The notes under the pieces: generated by a model | What the model was told of the DNA's origin: nothing | The model's database searches: none | The model's input: only the letters and a program-made list of their open reading frames with translations | Program-made: the position numbers and the translations under genes | Assembly: GCA_028819575.1 (NCBI GenBank) | Contig: JAPPLB010000012.1 | Span: 1-56,633 of the forward strand | Length of the DNA: 56,633 nt | Direction of reading: 5' to 3' | DNA from: Bryobacterales bacterium | Lineage (GTDB): Bacteria; Acidobacteriota; Terriglobia; Bryobacterales; UBA6623 | In this document: positions 34,894 to 43,060 of the stretch, piece by piece | Layout of the letters: each line of letters begins with the position of its first letter | How positions within the stretch are numbered: position 1 is the first letter of the stretch

Positions 34894-36063
34894 TCATGCG
34901 TTTTGAAGCAAGGCTGCGAGATCGGCAGCACCGATCGCTTCGACGCCTTCCGCGATTGGATAGCGATCCTCTCCTGGATACACGATATAGGCGCGGGTTG
35001 GATGCAGATCCTGCAGGGTATTGCGGAAACCTCGATCCAGTCTGGGCGCACGGCCGCGCTTGATTTCGATCGCCCAGAGGTCTCCAGCCGGTAGCTGAAG
35101 CAACAGATCGATCTCGGCTCCGGCGGACGTGCGATAAAAGCCGGCCACGGTCCGTTCCGGAGCACATGCCAGCATGTTCTCGATGACAAAGCCCTCCCAA
35201 CTGGCCCCGACCACCGGATGGCCGGCGAGCGTGTTGAAATCATCGACGCCGAGCAATGCATGGACGAAACCACTGTCTCTCACATATATCTTTGGCGACT
35301 TCACCAGACGCTTCCCGGTGTTCGCGTGAAGGGGGGGAAGCCGCCGCACCAGCAGCAGATCTACTAGGAGATCGATATAGCGGTTCACGGTCTGCACGCT
35401 GACACCCAGCGACGCCGCGAGCCGGGATGCATTCAGGATGCCTCCCTGGCTGTGGGCCAGCATGATCCAGAGACGTTCCAGCGTCTCGGCCGGCAGGCGA
35501 GGGCCAAACATGGCCACGTCGCGTTCGAGATAGGTCCGGATAAAATCCTTGCGCAGCATGAAGCTCCGCCGACCGTCCGCAGCGAGGTAGCTGTCGGGGA
35601 AGCCACCTCGCACCCAAAGCCGGATCAAGGCGTCGCCTGCGCGCGGCACCTCAAGAACGCTGAACGTCTGCATGTCGACATAGGCGATCCGTCCTGCGAG
35701 GCTTTCACCGGACTGGCGCAGCAAATCGATCGATGCCGAGCCAAGGATCAGGAACCGGCCCGTCCGATTGCCGCGTCGCCGGCCTCGGTCGATGATTCCG
35801 CGAAGGTCCTGGAACAAGTCGGGGACCCTGTGGATTTCATCGAGAATGACGAGACGGTCCTCGTAGCGCTCGAGAAAGAACGCCGGGTCGCGCAGTTTCC
35901 CGCGGTCAGCGCGGTCTTCAAGGTCAAGATAAAGTGCGCTGCGCTGTTCAGCGATATCGAGAGCAAGCGTTGTCTTACCGACCTGGCGAGGTCCGATAAG
36001 AGCGACAGCAGCCTGATAGTCGAGCGCCTGGAGGACGCGCTGTTTGACAAGGCGCTCTATCAT
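34894..36063 (-). CDS. AAA family ATPase with DUF4143 domain
   Basis: A 389-residue protein of the AAA_14/DUF4143 type. Walker A is GPRQVGKT at residues 24-31 and Walker B LVILDE at 71-76, followed by a sensor-like LGSAS. The DUF4143 part follows (RYIDLLVDLLLVRRL, YVRDSGFVHALLG, then SWEGFVIENML, then YRTSAGAEIDLLL and IEIKRG), which resembles a PD-(D/E)XK nuclease-like fold. The cellular role of these abundant proteins is unknown; they often occur in accessory regions. The gene abuts the HicBA pair. A 9-bp inverted repeat overlaps its start codon. Confidence 0.87.
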   Translation of the reverse strand: MIERLVKQRVLQALDYQAAVALIGPRQVGKTTLALDIAEQRSALYLDLEDRADRGKLRDPAFFLERYEDRLVILDEIHRVPDLFQDLRGIIDRGRRRGNRTGRFLILGSASIDLLRQSGESLAGRIAYVDMQTFSVLEVPRAGDALIRLWVRGGFPDSYLAADGRRSFMLRKDFIRTYLERDVAMFGPRLPAETLERLWIMLAHSQGGILNASRLAASLGVSVQTVNRYIDLLVDLLLVRRLPPLHANTGKRLVKSPKIYVRDSGFVHALLGVDDFNTLAGHPVVGASWEGFVIENMLACAPERTVAGFYRTSAGAEIDLLLQLPAGDLWAIEIKRGRAPRLDRGFRNTLQDLHPTRAYIVYPGEDRYPIAEGVEAIGAADLAALLQNA

Positions 36064-36103
36064 CCTTGTATATTATCCATAATAACAACTGATTTACAAG
36101 GAT
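36062..36103. promoter_or_regulatory. AT-rich inverted repeat over the ATPase start
   Basis: ATCCTTGTA (36062-36070) and TACAAGGAT (36095-36103) are exact reverse complements around an AT-rich loop, in an otherwise GC-rich region. One arm contains the AAGG ribosome-site bases and touches the start codon, so it could be an autoregulatory operator or an mRNA hairpin. Confidence 0.55.
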
Positions 36104-36104
36104 A

Positions 36105-36136
36105 TAAGCCTGCATTTCTCACCAGTTGACGGCCAC
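36105..36136 (+). repeat. Family A element, left terminus only
   Basis: TAAGCCTGCATTTCTCACCAG followed by TTGACGGCC matches the left terminus and the first interior bases of family A. The remainder is missing. Confidence 0.65.
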
Positions 36137-36244
36137 TGAATCCGCGCGAGTTTTCGGTGGAGGCACAAAACAACGATCCAGCAACACTGCCCGCCTGCGG
36201 CGGATCTCAGAGGGGGGTGCGCCTGCCGGGTCTTCTGCCGGGGA

Positions 36245-37180
36245 TCAGAATTCCTCGCCGGTGTACATCCCGGCCACGAACTCCTCGTAGCCGTTGTAGG
36301 GCAGCGTCGGGACGAGCGTCATGTGGGGAATCAGCTTTTCCCGAGCCTGCGACCAGCGCGGATGGGGTTTTGCCGGATTCACATTGGAGTACCATCCGTA
36401 CTCCATTCCTGCGACTTCATTCCACAAAGTCGGCGGGCGTTTGGCGGTGAACTCGATCTTGACGATCGACTTGATCGACTTCAACCCGTACTTCCACGGC
36501 GTGATCAGGCGGATGGGGGCGCCGTTCTGCTTCGGCAGCGGCTTGCCGTAGATGCCGGTTACGAACAAGGACAGCTCGTTCATCGCTTCATCCAGGCGCA
36601 AGGCCTCGAAGTAGGGCCAGGGATAGTGCGGCTGGCTCCGGATGCCCGGCATCTCGCGAGGCCGGTAGGCCGTCACCATTCGAATGAACTTGGCCTTCGG
36701 CTTGGGATCGACCTCTTTGATCAAGGCCGAGATCGGGAAACCCGTCCACGGCACCGCCATCGCCCAGGCCTCGACGCAACGGAATCGATAGAGCCTCTCC
36801 TCGAGGGGAAACCGCCGCACCAGGTCATCGAAATCGTATTTCCTCGGGTTGTTGACCAGGCCCTTGACCTCGACGGTCCAGGGATCGACCCTGAAGCCGC
36901 CAACCCTGTCTTTGACCCGTTGTTTATCAAGGGTGAACTCGTAGAAGTTGTTGATGCCGATGGCCGCTGCTTCCGGCGTCAGCTCGCGGTCGAGGATGTA
37001 CTTCGTGTTCCGCTTGGCGGGATACAGGCCCGTATTCGCGGATAATGGTTTACGGGCAAGCAGTCCTGTCAGACCCGTAAAGCCAAGCCCTTGCAGCACT
37101 TCCCGTCGACGCAAGTAGACCGACTCCGGGGTCGCTTCCCGCTCCGGAATCTCCCATCCACGCGGAACCTTGATCAACAT
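36245..37180 (-). CDS. msrP: Protein-methionine-sulfoxide reductase catalytic subunit MsrP (YedY)
   Basis: A 311-residue periplasmic molybdoenzyme that repairs oxidised methionine in exported proteins. The Tat leader is RRREVLQGLGFTGL. RFRCVEAWAMAVPW places the molybdenum-ligand Cys at residue 135. Further MsrP blocks are PGIRSQPHYPWPYFEALR, NGAPIRLITPWKYGLKSIKSI and WNEVAGMEYGWYSNVNP. I chose the ATG at 37180 (MLIKVPRGWEIPE); a start 13 codons upstream is possible. The usual membrane partner MsrQ is not next to it, so either it lies elsewhere or another electron donor serves. Confidence 0.92.
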   Translation of the reverse strand: MLIKVPRGWEIPEREATPESVYLRRREVLQGLGFTGLTGLLARKPLSANTGLYPAKRNTKYILDRELTPEAAAIGINNFYEFTLDKQRVKDRVGGFRVDPWTVEVKGLVNNPRKYDFDDLVRRFPLEERLYRFRCVEAWAMAVPWTGFPISALIKEVDPKPKAKFIRMVTAYRPREMPGIRSQPHYPWPYFEALRLDEAMNELSLFVTGIYGKPLPKQNGAPIRLITPWKYGLKSIKSIVKIEFTAKRPPTLWNEVAGMEYGWYSNVNPAKPHPRWSQAREKLIPHMTLVPTLPYNGYEEFVAGMYTGEEF

Positions 37181-37523
37181 GATCCCAACCTCCGACCCTG
37201 CCGATTTCACAGCCAGCATATCATAGGCATGCCCCCCTTTCGGGCCGCAGACGGATCCGGTCAGCCCATGAAGATCGAGCTTGCTTTCAAGCGGAGTCGG
37301 TTGGCCAGAGACGACCCCTCGACTGAGCCGAGTGTTCAGCGCTCCTCGTCCGGAGCAGCATCCGTTGGCCGGCTATCGACAAATTGAAATCCTACGGAAA
37401 CATCTGATAAGGTTTGTTGGCGGGAATGAAGCCGCCAACAGCTCGAGCCGGGTTGTCGATGCTGGTTCGCGCTGTCAGGTTCAACCGCTGAGCAATTCGA
37501 TCCCACGACATAGGAGCCATGCC
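37181..37523. other. Gene-free spacer between msrP and the DUF465 gene
   Basis: About 340 bp with no recognisable gene, repeat or RNA. An open frame continues upstream of the DUF465 start, but its residues look random and it has no ribosome site. Confidence 0.6.
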
Positions 37524-37757
37524 ATGGAAACAGTTCCGCCAGAGGACATATCTGCTCGTCTGATGGAGAGCAACGAAGAGTATCGGATACTCGCGCGGAA
37601 GCACTCGCACTACGATCGTCGACTTGAAGAGTTGAGCGCCCGACGGTTCCCCTCCACGGACGAGCAGGTTGAGACACAGCGTTTGAAGAAACTGAAACTA
37701 CAACTCAAAGACCGCATGCACGCCATCTTGCGGGAACATCAAGCCCGCGCGAGCTAA
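37524..37757 (+). CDS. YdcH-like DUF465 small coiled-coil protein
   Basis: A 77-residue protein of the DUF465/YdcH type: LMESNEEYRILARKHSHYDRRLEEL, in part, then TQRLKKLKLQLKDRMHAIL. Two helices should form a coiled-coil hairpin. The function of the family is unknown. TAGGAG precedes the ATG. The TAA stop is the first triplet of a family A element. It sits just upstream of the psd-pssA operon but is separated from it by that element. Confidence 0.85.
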   Translation: METVPPEDISARLMESNEEYRILARKHSHYDRRLEELSARRFPSTDEQVETQRLKKLKLQLKDRMHAILREHQARAS

Positions 37758-38021
37758 CCTGCATTACTCACCTCATGAGGGCCGGAGCACGCGATCAAAG
37801 GCCGTGATTTGTGTTTCGTGACCCAAAAACCCAAGCAGGCGGCACGGCCGTTGCTCCAAGGCAGCTTGCGTCAAGGCCATGTTTCGGGAAAGCCTTTCTG
37901 CGTGTTTCGTGTTTCTTGACCCGAGGAGTGAAGGTGGCGATTTGGCAAGTACGGCTGCGCGCCTTGTCCTGACAGCCCTCTCACGCACTTCGCCTCGCCA
38001 CCTGGTGAGACATGCAGGCTA
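37755..38021 (+). repeat. Family A element, full copy (267 bp)
   Basis: The left terminus is TAACCTGCATTACTCACC and the right terminus is CCACCTGGTGAGACATGCAGGCTA. The interior has GGCCGTGATTTGTGTTTCGTG, a second TTTCGTGTTTC tract, GGCAAGTACGGCTGCGCG and CTCTCACGCACTTCGCC. It lies 55 bp before psd and supplies the DUF465 stop. Confidence 0.8.
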
Positions 38022-38076
38022 ACGGACTCCGCGCTCCGACTGCACGCCAAACGACTGATATGATGGAGCGTCGGTT

Positions 38077-38703
38077 ATGGGCTCTCTCGTAGTCAAGGAC
38101 GGTCTTTACTACGCACTCGCCTTTTCCGCGGCCGGGGTGCTGGTCGGTTTGTCGTTTTCCCTTGTCTGGTCCCTTCCGCTGCTTCTGGCCACAGCGTTCT
38201 GCCTGTACTTCTTTCGGGACCCCGAGAGGGCCATACCCGAAGGACCCGTTGCCGTATCGCCCGCCGACGGCCGGGTGGTGCAAGTTCGAACCTATGACGA
38301 CGAGAGCCGCCGAGTAAGCATCTTCCTCAACATTTTCGATGTCCACGTGAACCGTAGCCCCATTGAGGGCACGGTCACGGAGAGGGAGTACAGGGCCGGG
38401 CGCTTCATGATGGCGCATCGAGACGAAGCTTCGTTGGAAAACGAGCAGAACACGCTGGCGATCGAGGGCCAAGGCAGCCGAGTGATTGTGAGACAGATCG
38501 CGGGCCTCGTCGCGCGCCGCATCGTGTGCAACAAGCAAATCGGCGATCCCGTCGAAAAAGGCGAGCGCTTCGGCCTGATCAAGTTCGGTTCACGAACGGA
38601 TATCTTTCTGGGGCCGGAGTGGGAACTCAGCGTGCGGGAAGGTGATCGTGTGCACGGCGGCAGCTCGATCCTTGCGCGGAGGCGACTGGAGCAAGCTGCA
38701 TGA
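38077..38703 (+). CDS. psd: Phosphatidylserine decarboxylase proenzyme
   Basis: A 208-residue enzyme making phosphatidylethanolamine from phosphatidylserine. It is the short form, like the archaeal-type enzymes. Two hydrophobic stretches near the N-terminus (ALAFSAAGVLVGLSF and LPLLLATAFCLYFF) anchor it. VSPADGRV and IFLNIFDVHVNRSP are core blocks. HGGSS at residues 193-197 contains the Gly-Ser site where the proenzyme cleaves itself to create the pyruvoyl group. Its stop overlaps the pssA start (ATGA at 38700-38703), so the two steps of the pathway are coupled in one operon. Confidence 0.93.
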   Translation: MGSLVVKDGLYYALAFSAAGVLVGLSFSLVWSLPLLLATAFCLYFFRDPERAIPEGPVAVSPADGRVVQVRTYDDESRRVSIFLNIFDVHVNRSPIEGTVTEREYRAGRFMMAHRDEASLENEQNTLAIEGQGSRVIVRQIAGLVARRIVCNKQIGDPVEKGERFGLIKFGSRTDIFLGPEWELSVREGDRVHGGSSILARRRLEQAA

Positions 38704-39578
38704 AGGCAAAAAAGGGGCTTCCGGGGCGACGCACCTATGCTCTGCCCACGATCTTCACCGTGGGCACCTTGTTCTGCGGCTACTACTGCCTCATGAAGAC
38801 CTTGCAGGCTCTGTCGTTGCCGACGGACCGCCTGGGTGAAGCAGCGCGTCTCTACAACCACGCAGCTATTGCGATCGGCGTGGGCATGTTCACGGACGGC
38901 ATGGACGGCCGCATCGCGCGACTGACCAACGCCGTCAGCGAGTTCGGACGCGAGATCGACTCTCTCGCCGATGTGATCACCTTTGGAGTGGCTCCCGCCA
39001 TGTTGGCCGTGGCCTGGGGCATCCGGACGCCGGAGTTGGCCGGCCACCCGTTTTTCGCCAACATCCTGCCGGCGGTGGGCTATCTCGTCACGTTCCTCTA
39101 CGTGACCTGCGGAGCGGCCCGGCTGGCGCGTTTCAACGTTCAGAAGAATCCCAGCCCGAAGAATCCCGGACTTCCCGGACGCAAGTATTTTGTCGGCCTG
39201 CCGATCCCTCCGGCCGCCGGTATGCTCGCCGCCGTTGTGCACTTCAACGGCGGCTACCCCCTCGTGAATTGGTGGCCGGAGGGCATTCTCTGGCTTCTGC
39301 TCATCGGCTTCCTGGCGTTTCTGATGGTGTCGACCTGGCGCTATTCGAGCCTGAAGGACGTCAGCGTCTTTCGGCTCCCTTCGCTGGTGATGGTGATCTT
39401 CTTCGCGACCTTGATCTTCCTGATCTGGAACTTCTCCGAGCCGGTTCTGCTGGCGATGGCGACCACGTTCGTCGCAAGCGGCGTTGTTACGCGCATCGCA
39501 AGCCTTTGGCGCCGCCGTACCTTGCTGCCGGAAGAAAATACGCCCCAGCCGGAAGAGTCACCGTCGAGCGGACTCTAA
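38700..39578 (+). CDS. pssA: CDP-diacylglycerol-serine O-phosphatidyltransferase
   Basis: A 292-residue membrane enzyme that makes phosphatidylserine from CDP-diacylglycerol and serine, feeding psd. The CDP-alcohol phosphatidyltransferase motif D-G-x2-A-R-x8-G-x3-D-x3-D is complete: D69 G70, A73 R74, G83, D87 and D91. About seven hydrophobic segments follow the motif, as expected for the type II enzyme. The C-terminal tail is short and polar. Coupled to psd by a 4-base overlap; lptE follows after 12 bp. Confidence 0.94.
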   Translation: MKAKKGLPGRRTYALPTIFTVGTLFCGYYCLMKTLQALSLPTDRLGEAARLYNHAAIAIGVGMFTDGMDGRIARLTNAVSEFGREIDSLADVITFGVAPAMLAVAWGIRTPELAGHPFFANILPAVGYLVTFLYVTCGAARLARFNVQKNPSPKNPGLPGRKYFVGLPIPPAAGMLAAVVHFNGGYPLVNWWPEGILWLLLIGFLAFLMVSTWRYSSLKDVSVFRLPSLVMVIFFATLIFLIWNFSEPVLLAMATTFVASGVVTRIASLWRRRTLLPEENTPQPEESPSSGL

Positions 39579-39590
39579 CCAATCCTCGCC

Positions 39591-40130
39591 ATGGGCCCTT
39601 GCCGCCGCAGCCGTGTTTCGGCTGTAGTCACTCTGCTCGTCCTTCTGTCAACGTTCACCTCGTGCGGCTACCGGCTTGCGGGAAAGGCTGACACCTTGCC
39701 GGACACCATCGGGGTCATCGCAATCCCCCCGTTTCAAAACCAGACCGTAGAGTTCAAGATCGAGCAACACCTCACCCGTGCGGTCACTCGCGAGTTCATC
39801 AGCCGTACACGATATGACGTTGTCACCAACGAAGCCCTCGCCGATGCCGTCCTCACAGGCACGGTGGTGAACGTACTGGTATTCCCACTGGTCATCGATC
39901 CCAGACTGGGGCGCGCCACGAGCGTCGGGACCATGACGCAGATCCGTATCTCGCTGCGAGACCGAAAGACGGGCAAAGTGCTCTATGACAACCCGAATCT
40001 CGAACATCGCGAGCGCTACGAAGTCAGCACGGATCCGGACGCGTACTTGGAAGAGCGGGAGCTCGCCTTGATGCGTACCAGCGAGGCAACGGCTCGCAGC
40101 ATCGTTTCGGCGGTGCTCGAAAGGTTCTAA
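39591..40130 (+). CDS. lptE: LPS-assembly lipoprotein LptE
   Basis: A 179-residue outer-membrane lipoprotein that plugs LptD and helps insert lipopolysaccharide. The signal peptide VVTLLVLLSTFTSC ends in the lipobox Cys, followed by GYRLAGK. The body has VIAIPPFQNQTVEFKIEQHLTRAVTREF and LTGTVVNVLVFPL in part, typical of bacterial LptE. It sits between pssA and holA; lptE-holA-rpsT is a common neighbourhood. The TAA stop coincides with the degraded left terminus of a family A element. This is the clearest sign that the organism has an LPS outer membrane. Confidence 0.88.
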   Translation: MGPCRRSRVSAVVTLLVLLSTFTSCGYRLAGKADTLPDTIGVIAIPPFQNQTVEFKIEQHLTRAVTREFISRTRYDVVTNEALADAVLTGTVVNVLVFPLVIDPRLGRATSVGTMTQIRISLRDRKTGKVLYDNPNLEHRERYEVSTDPDAYLEERELALMRTSEATARSIVSAVLERF

Positions 40131-40319
40131 AGCATGGCTCACCGCCCGATGGCCGAAACACGCGATACGACCGCCATGACTTTACTTTTCCTTCGCAACG
40201 CTTGCTTGCGGTGCTCGATGTACTGTCAAGTGCACCTGCGCTCACCAGGCAACTCGCGCTTTGTCCCGGAGAGTTTTTTCACGCACTTCTTCTTTCCAAG
40301 TGACGAGACATGCAGGCTA
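40128..40319 (+). repeat. Family A element, diverged full copy (192 bp)
   Basis: The left end is TAAAGCATGGCTCACCGCCCGATGG and the right end AAGTGACGAGACATGCAGGCTA. The interior keeps CTTCGCAACGCTTGCTTGCGG and a GTACTGTCAAGTGC palindrome. Its left end gives the lptE stop; the ATG in its right end (40310) is in frame with holA. Confidence 0.75.
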
Positions 40320-40324
40320 TACCG

Positions 40325-41380
40325 ATGAAGCCGCGACAAGCACTACAAGCCTTGAGGAAGTCAACGCCGGCCGCGGGCTACCTGTTCCTGGGCAACGAAC
40401 AGTACTACCGCGACCGATGCCGCCAAGCACTCCACGAAGCGGTTCTCGGAAGTACGAGCGAAGCGGGCGCAGAAAGTGACGGTGCTACGGAGTTCGACCT
40501 GAATGAGCGGACCATCGAAGAGTTAATCGACGACGCCCGCACCTTGACTCTGTTCGGTGGTAATCGCCTGATCATCGGCTGGAATGCCGAGGGGGCCTTG
40601 CCTCGCCGCACGGGAGCCAAGGCTGCGGCGCCGACAGTACTCGAAAGCTACTTCGAGAACCCGACCCACGGGGTGACGATACTGCTCGAAGCAGGCCGCT
40701 ACGACTGGTCGATCCGCGACGACAAACCAAAAATCGAGCGCGTGGCGCAGTTCTTTGCAGCCGTGCCTGTTCGAATCGATTTCGAGCAGCCGTCGGCCGG
40801 AGAAGCGCTGTCGGAGGCGCAAAGCATAGCCAGGAGCCTCGGTCTTGCGATTGCGCCAGACACGCTGGCGGAACTCGTCGAGATCCTGGGAAACGATCTT
40901 GCCCGCATCGCCAATGACCTCGAGAAGCTCTCGCTCTACGCCGGTCAGGAACAGCAAGTCGGGCACGAGGATATCGAGCTGCTCGTTCCCGAAGCGCGCC
41001 GCCGCGGGATCTACGAGTTCTCCGACGCACTGGCCCGCAGGGATCGGGGCCGGGCGCTCGAAGTGCTCGACACGCTTGTCCAGAGCGGCGAGTACTGGCC
41101 GATGCAGATCAACATGCTCGCCGGATTGTTTCGGCAAGCTCTGGTCGTGAAAGAGGGCGGGCTCAGGAATCCGAATCAGGTCAGCGGCTTTTTTCAACAA
41201 CGGGGTTTACGCATCTGGCCTGCACGCGCCCGCCAAGTCCTCGGAGTGGCGAGACAGTTCAGCCTCGCCGAGTTGGAGAGGGCTCTTGTTGCGCTCTTTC
41301 AGGCAGACCGCGACCTGCGCCGCGAGCGGCCGGACGATCGCATCATCGTGGAACAACTCGTACTCCGGCTCACGAACTGA
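40325..41380 (+). CDS. holA: DNA polymerase III subunit delta
   Basis: A 351-residue clamp-loader delta subunit, which opens the sliding clamp for the replicase. GYLFLGNEQYYRDRCRQAL is the start of the AAA-like domain I. TLFGGNRLIIGWN and LVEILGNDLARIANDLEKLSLY mark domains I and II. GIYEFSDALARRDRGRALEVLD and YWPMQINMLAGLFRQAL lie in the C-terminal collar domain. The ATG at 40325 gives a normal N-terminus; an in-frame ATG at 40310 lies inside the family A terminus and adds MQAIP. It lies downstream of lptE and convergent to rpsT. Confidence 0.92.
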   Translation: MKPRQALQALRKSTPAAGYLFLGNEQYYRDRCRQALHEAVLGSTSEAGAESDGATEFDLNERTIEELIDDARTLTLFGGNRLIIGWNAEGALPRRTGAKAAAPTVLESYFENPTHGVTILLEAGRYDWSIRDDKPKIERVAQFFAAVPVRIDFEQPSAGEALSEAQSIARSLGLAIAPDTLAELVEILGNDLARIANDLEKLSLYAGQEQQVGHEDIELLVPEARRRGIYEFSDALARRDRGRALEVLDTLVQSGEYWPMQINMLAGLFRQALVVKEGGLRNPNQVSGFFQQRGLRIWPARARQVLGVARQFSLAELERALVALFQADRDLRRERPDDRIIVEQLVLRLTN

Positions 41381-41403
41381 AACCGGGTTACAGCGCCGCG
41401 GAC

Positions 41404-41418
41404 AGGAGAAGCAGGCTA
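41404..41418 (-). repeat. Family A terminus fragment
   Basis: GGAGAAGCAGGCTA is the tip of a family A terminus in the 36-bp gap between the convergent holA and rpsT genes. Its TA and the next base form the TAG stop of rpsT. Confidence 0.55.
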
Positions 41419-41694
41419 GTCGGAGGCGGCCTTCGAGAGAACGTTCACCTTGCGCGTCAGCCGAGACTTCATTCGAGATGCCTTGTTCTTCTTGATAACG
41501 CCCTTCTGTACAGCGCGGTCGATGCTGCTGACCGTGTCAGGCAGTTCTTTCTGCGCGTTCTCGCCGTTGCCGCCAGCGATGGCTCCAGTGAGTTTCTTGA
41601 CTTGCGTACGAAGGCGTGCCCGGTTGCGGCGGTTGACGTTGGTCTGCCGCCTGGTCTGGCGAATACGCTTGATTGCGGATTTGGTGTTGGCCAT
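41416..41694 (-). CDS. rpsT: 30S ribosomal protein bS20
   Basis: A 92-residue ribosomal protein that binds 16S rRNA early in 30S assembly. MANTKSAIKRIRQTRRQT opens the protein, followed by the long basic helices (NRRNRARLRTQVKKL, then KGVIKKNKASRMKSRLTRKV). The ATG at 41694 is set by the conserved MANTKSA start. A good sigma-70-type promoter lies about 50 bp upstream. The TAG stop is at the tip of a family A terminus, and the C-terminus looks normal, so the insertion left the protein unchanged. Confidence 0.96.
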   Translation of the reverse strand: MANTKSAIKRIRQTRRQTNVNRRNRARLRTQVKKLTGAIAGGNGENAQKELPDTVSSIDRAVQKGVIKKNKASRMKSRLTRKVNVLSKAASD

Positions 41695-41744
41695 GGAAGA
41701 AAGACGAAAGAGCACACGCTCCCCAAGGCGCGTACTCTCTATCC

Positions 41745-41773
41745 AGCATAATGACCTCACCAATGGCTGTCAA
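41745..41773 (-). promoter_or_regulatory. Sigma-70-type promoter for rpsT
   Basis: On the minus strand, TTGACA (41768-41773) is followed after exactly 17 bases by TATGCT (41745-41750). This is close to the consensus -35/-10 pair, placing the transcript start about 45 bases before the rpsT ATG. Confidence 0.75.
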
Positions 41774-41794
41774 CGAACACGGCCGGCAGCGGGG

Positions 41795-42061
41795 TAGCAG
41801 CCCGTGGCAAAAGTCACGCGGGCGGCGTTACGCGCCCCGGCGCCATTGGCGTAACGCCTAGCCGTCCCGGGAACGTGGCGCAGCGTTCTCCGCGCAGCCG
41901 AGCGGAAGCGGCGCGTAACCCTTCGGGCGACGGACATTTGCAGTCGTCGGCTTTGTCGTTCGTCGGAGGAGATCACCCGGGTCGGAAGTCCCCCTCACTC
42001 CGCGCCGTGGATGAGCAGGAGCCCGCCGCGCCTTCCACGGGACCTTTACCACGGACTGCTA
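41795..42061 (+). repeat. Family B element, full copy (267 bp)
   Basis: The left terminus is TAGCAGCCCGTGGCAAAAGTC and the right terminus (read on the minus strand) TAGCAGTCCGTGGTAAAGGTC, an inverted pair with a few mismatches. The interior has GGCGGCGTTACGCGCC, GTAACCCTTCGGGCGACGGAC in part, and GTCGTTCGTCGGAGGAGATC in part. TA at both tips. The right tip is the TAG stop of the ThuA gene. Confidence 0.85.
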
Positions 42062-42928
42062 GCGGAGACTCGTTGTATCCGCGCCGGGAAAGTCTTCCGG
42101 GACGGCTTGCGTGACCTTTCCCGTGGCCGCCCATTCGGCGCCGCGCTGCAGCGTCGTGATGAAACCGACGCACTGCATCGCCAGAGTGTGATGGCCCAGC
42201 GTGGTATGGAAGACGCGTCCCTTGCCGTACTGAACGGTCATCAAAATCGGCTCGTGCTTTCCCGTGCCGCGAGTCGATGGATCAGAATACGCCGTAGCGA
42301 GAACCGTCAAGTTCTCGGCCGGGCCCCGGAGACGGTCGTAGAGTTCATCTTCCGCATGCATCCATTTCAGAGGGAGTCCCCGCGTGATGGGATGCCCGGT
42401 GTCGCGGACGATGATCTGGAACGCGTGCCTCGTTCCGTGGCTGCCGCCGCGTCCCGGCGTGGCGTCCTGTACGATCTCCCCGTCGCGATAGCGCACATAG
42501 GGTCCCCAGGCTTCGTTGCGCCCGCCCCAGCCGCCCAGACCGATCATGCGGTTGTATTCCTTCCATTCGGGGAAAGCGTTGTTGGCGGCATGCACGGAAA
42601 CGAATCCACCGCCGCCGCGGACATAGGCTTCCAAGGCGGCCTTGGTCTCGCGCGGCCAGGGTTCGCCGTTGTAATTCGAGACAACCACCTGGTAGGCGTC
42701 GAAGTCAGGCTCGAAGGCGCTCAGGTCCTCGCCCTGCGGTGGTGAAGTGACGATATCAACGGCAAAGAGCCCGCTTTTTTCCAGAGCCTGCTTGATGCGG
42801 GGCGAGGTTTCCCGCCATTGGTGATTGTTCTGGCCATCGATCAACAGAGCCTTGCGCTGGGCGAGACCGTCCGGCAAGGAAACGAGCAACGCGAGAACGA
42901 TCCAGAAGCCTGATGAAACGTTGCGCAC
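42059..42928 (-). CDS. ThuA-domain protein (trehalose-utilisation-like), exported
   Basis: A 289-residue protein with a class I glutamine-amidotransferase-like ThuA domain. [35 protein letters not shown] and [18 protein letters not shown] are typical blocks. A signal peptide ([24 protein letters not shown]) predicts export. ThuA proteins were named from trehalose use in rhizobia; exported relatives are widespread in Planctomycetes and Acidobacteria and probably act on sugars, but the reaction is unknown. The stop codon lies in a family B terminus. It is divergent from the MR/MLE pair at 43061-45418. Confidence 0.87.
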   Translation of the reverse strand: MRNVSSGFWIVLALLVSLPDGLAQRKALLIDGQNNHQWRETSPRIKQALEKSGLFAVDIVTSPPQGEDLSAFEPDFDAYQVVVSNYNGEPWPRETKAALEAYVRGGGGFVSVHAANNAFPEWKEYNRMIGLGGWGGRNEAWGPYVRYRDGEIVQDATPGRGGSHGTRHAFQIIVRDTGHPITRGLPLKWMHAEDELYDRLRGPAENLTVLATAYSDPSTRGTGKHEPILMTVQYGKGRVFHTTLGHHTLAMQCVGFITTLQRGAEWAATGKVTQAVPEDFPGADTTSLR

Positions 42929-43060
42929 GGCCGTATTCTATCGCGGGGTGTCCTCTGGTTTGGGAACCATGGCTGCGCTCGAACGCTTCAGACAGGGAGA
43001 CAGTTGACTTGACTCAGCATCGACTGCCGGCATGCTAGCATTGCGGGGCATATCACAGCC

